A stretch of 12,636 bases of DNA from Pleurotus ostreatus/Saccharomyces cerevisiae fusant (taxonomy: Eukaryota; Opisthokonta). This document shows, one piece after another, positions 12,108 to 12,636 of the stretch (position 1 is its first letter; each line of letters starts with the position of its first letter). The notes below the pieces were generated by a model. It worked only from the letters and a program-made list of their open reading frames with translations. It was not told where the DNA came from and did not search any database. The stretch is from contig JAMQCK010001052.1 of NCBI GenBank assembly GCA_024196135.1, forward strand, positions 1 through 12,636, in the 5' to 3' direction. The position numbers and the translations under genes were made by a program.

Positions 12108-12284
12108 GTCACGGTCTCGTGACCTGCTGGGCAGCGCACTGAATGTACCTGGAAGCTCGCGTTGTTAGTAGCCTGAAGTAGCATAAAGAGAGTATGAGTC
12201 ACGGAAGAGTAGCCAACGACAACGACTAAATTGAGTAGAATATGATCCCAACCTGACTGCAGGAGCGTGACACATTTGCGTGAC
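12108..12284. promoter_or_regulatory. Cluster of five CGTGAC/GTCACG hexamers
   Basis: GTCACG at 12108-12113 and 12198-12203 and CGTGAC at 12118-12123, 12266-12271 and 12279-12284. The first two form an inverted repeat with a 4-bp centre, and the last two are direct repeats 13 bp apart. The copy at 12198 overlaps TGAGTCA (12195-12201), a Gcn4/AP-1-like bZIP site. The cluster sits between the F-box gene and the presumed gene to the right. Confidence 0.4.
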
Positions 12285-12636
12285 CTACCCCTTCCGGTGC
12301 GATATTCTCACGGATCTGCTTTGTCTTCGACTCCCACCTGATGGCGCCCACATTCTCACCAAACTACATTGAAATACAACCCCTACGTCGAGAGACAATT
12401 AGACCACTCGAGACTTCGCACATGCGGACCGCTTGGGTGCTTCCTCTTGTTGTTTCTGCGGCTCGCCCCTGACAATAAGCGCGACTGTCTTTGTGGCGAC
12501 GATGTCCACGAGGTGTCCATATAAACATCGGGATGGCTATGTACTGCTACTCACAAACCGCAACGCTTAACGACACTCGACGGTGTTCCTCGACAACCTC
12601 GCATCTTACGCTACTCTACGTCTAGAAGCAGCGATT
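12285..12636. other. Right-hand spacer, probable upstream region of the next gene
   Basis: Besides the TATA box at 12520 I see only one short frame (12341-12472, 43 codons), which I do not consider a gene. No RNA gene or repeat is apparent. Confidence 0.4.
12520..12525 (+). promoter_or_regulatory. TATA box of a gene beginning right of the window
   Basis: TATAAA on the plus strand is followed by about 110 bp of C/T-rich sequence without an ATG after about 12541, like a fungal leader. It probably drives a plus-strand gene whose coding region starts beyond 12636, divergent from the F-box gene. Confidence 0.4.

Noticed and set aside
12341..12472. 43-codon plus-strand frame with a signal-peptide-like inner part
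   Set aside because: It ends before the TATA box at 12520, has no splice continuation that I can support, and resembles no known protein.

Overview
The window reads as nuclear DNA of a filamentous basidiomycete, most likely an Agaricomycete. The evidence is the gene structure: many very short introns (mostly 44-60 nt, with GTGAGT/GTGCGT-type donors and C/TAG acceptors), GC-rich coding exons, fungal protein families, and an F-box protein of the type common in mushroom-forming fungi. The lineage is inferred from these traits, not from a database match. All gene models below were spliced by hand. Each keeps its reading frame across every junction and restores the expected family motifs.

Layout, left to right: (1) the 3' end of an MFS transporter gene (+, 1-303). 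(2) A 1.2 kb spacer with no confident gene, but with a possible small minus-strand gene around 935-1347. (3) A nine-exon cytochrome P450 (+, 1546-3489, 504 aa). (4) A ten-exon mitochondrial-type glutamyl-tRNA synthetase (+, 3790-5797, 511 aa). (5) A five-exon TRAPP subunit Trs33/TRAPPC6 gene (-, 6783-5832, 248 aa), whose stop codon is only 34 bp from that of the synthetase. (6) An intronless tRNA-Ser(AGA) with a Pol III terminator (+, 7048-7129). (7) A ten-exon nitronate monooxygenase / 2-nitropropane dioxygenase-like flavoprotein (-, 9396-7576, 330 aa). (8) A two-exon F-box protein (-, 11928-10095, 593 aa). (9) A right-hand spacer ending in a TATA box and leader-like sequence that probably belong to a plus-strand gene outside the window.

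The genes do not form one pathway. The synthetase (mitochondrial translation), Trs33 (vesicle tethering) and the tRNA are housekeeping. The MFS pump, P450, nitronate oxidase and F-box protein are accessory or detoxification-type functions. The MFS and P450 neighbours could be co-regulated, but nothing in the sequence proves it.

The observations most worth a second look are: an in-frame, stop-free, presequence-like stretch without an ATG just upstream of the synthetase ATG (possible non-AUG initiation); clusters of the hexamer CGTGAC in two intergenic regions; a perfect 17-bp palindrome with CCG/CGG ends upstream of the nitronate monooxygenase; and the possible unannotated small gene divergent from the P450. 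I found no clear evidence of a wholly new biological system.
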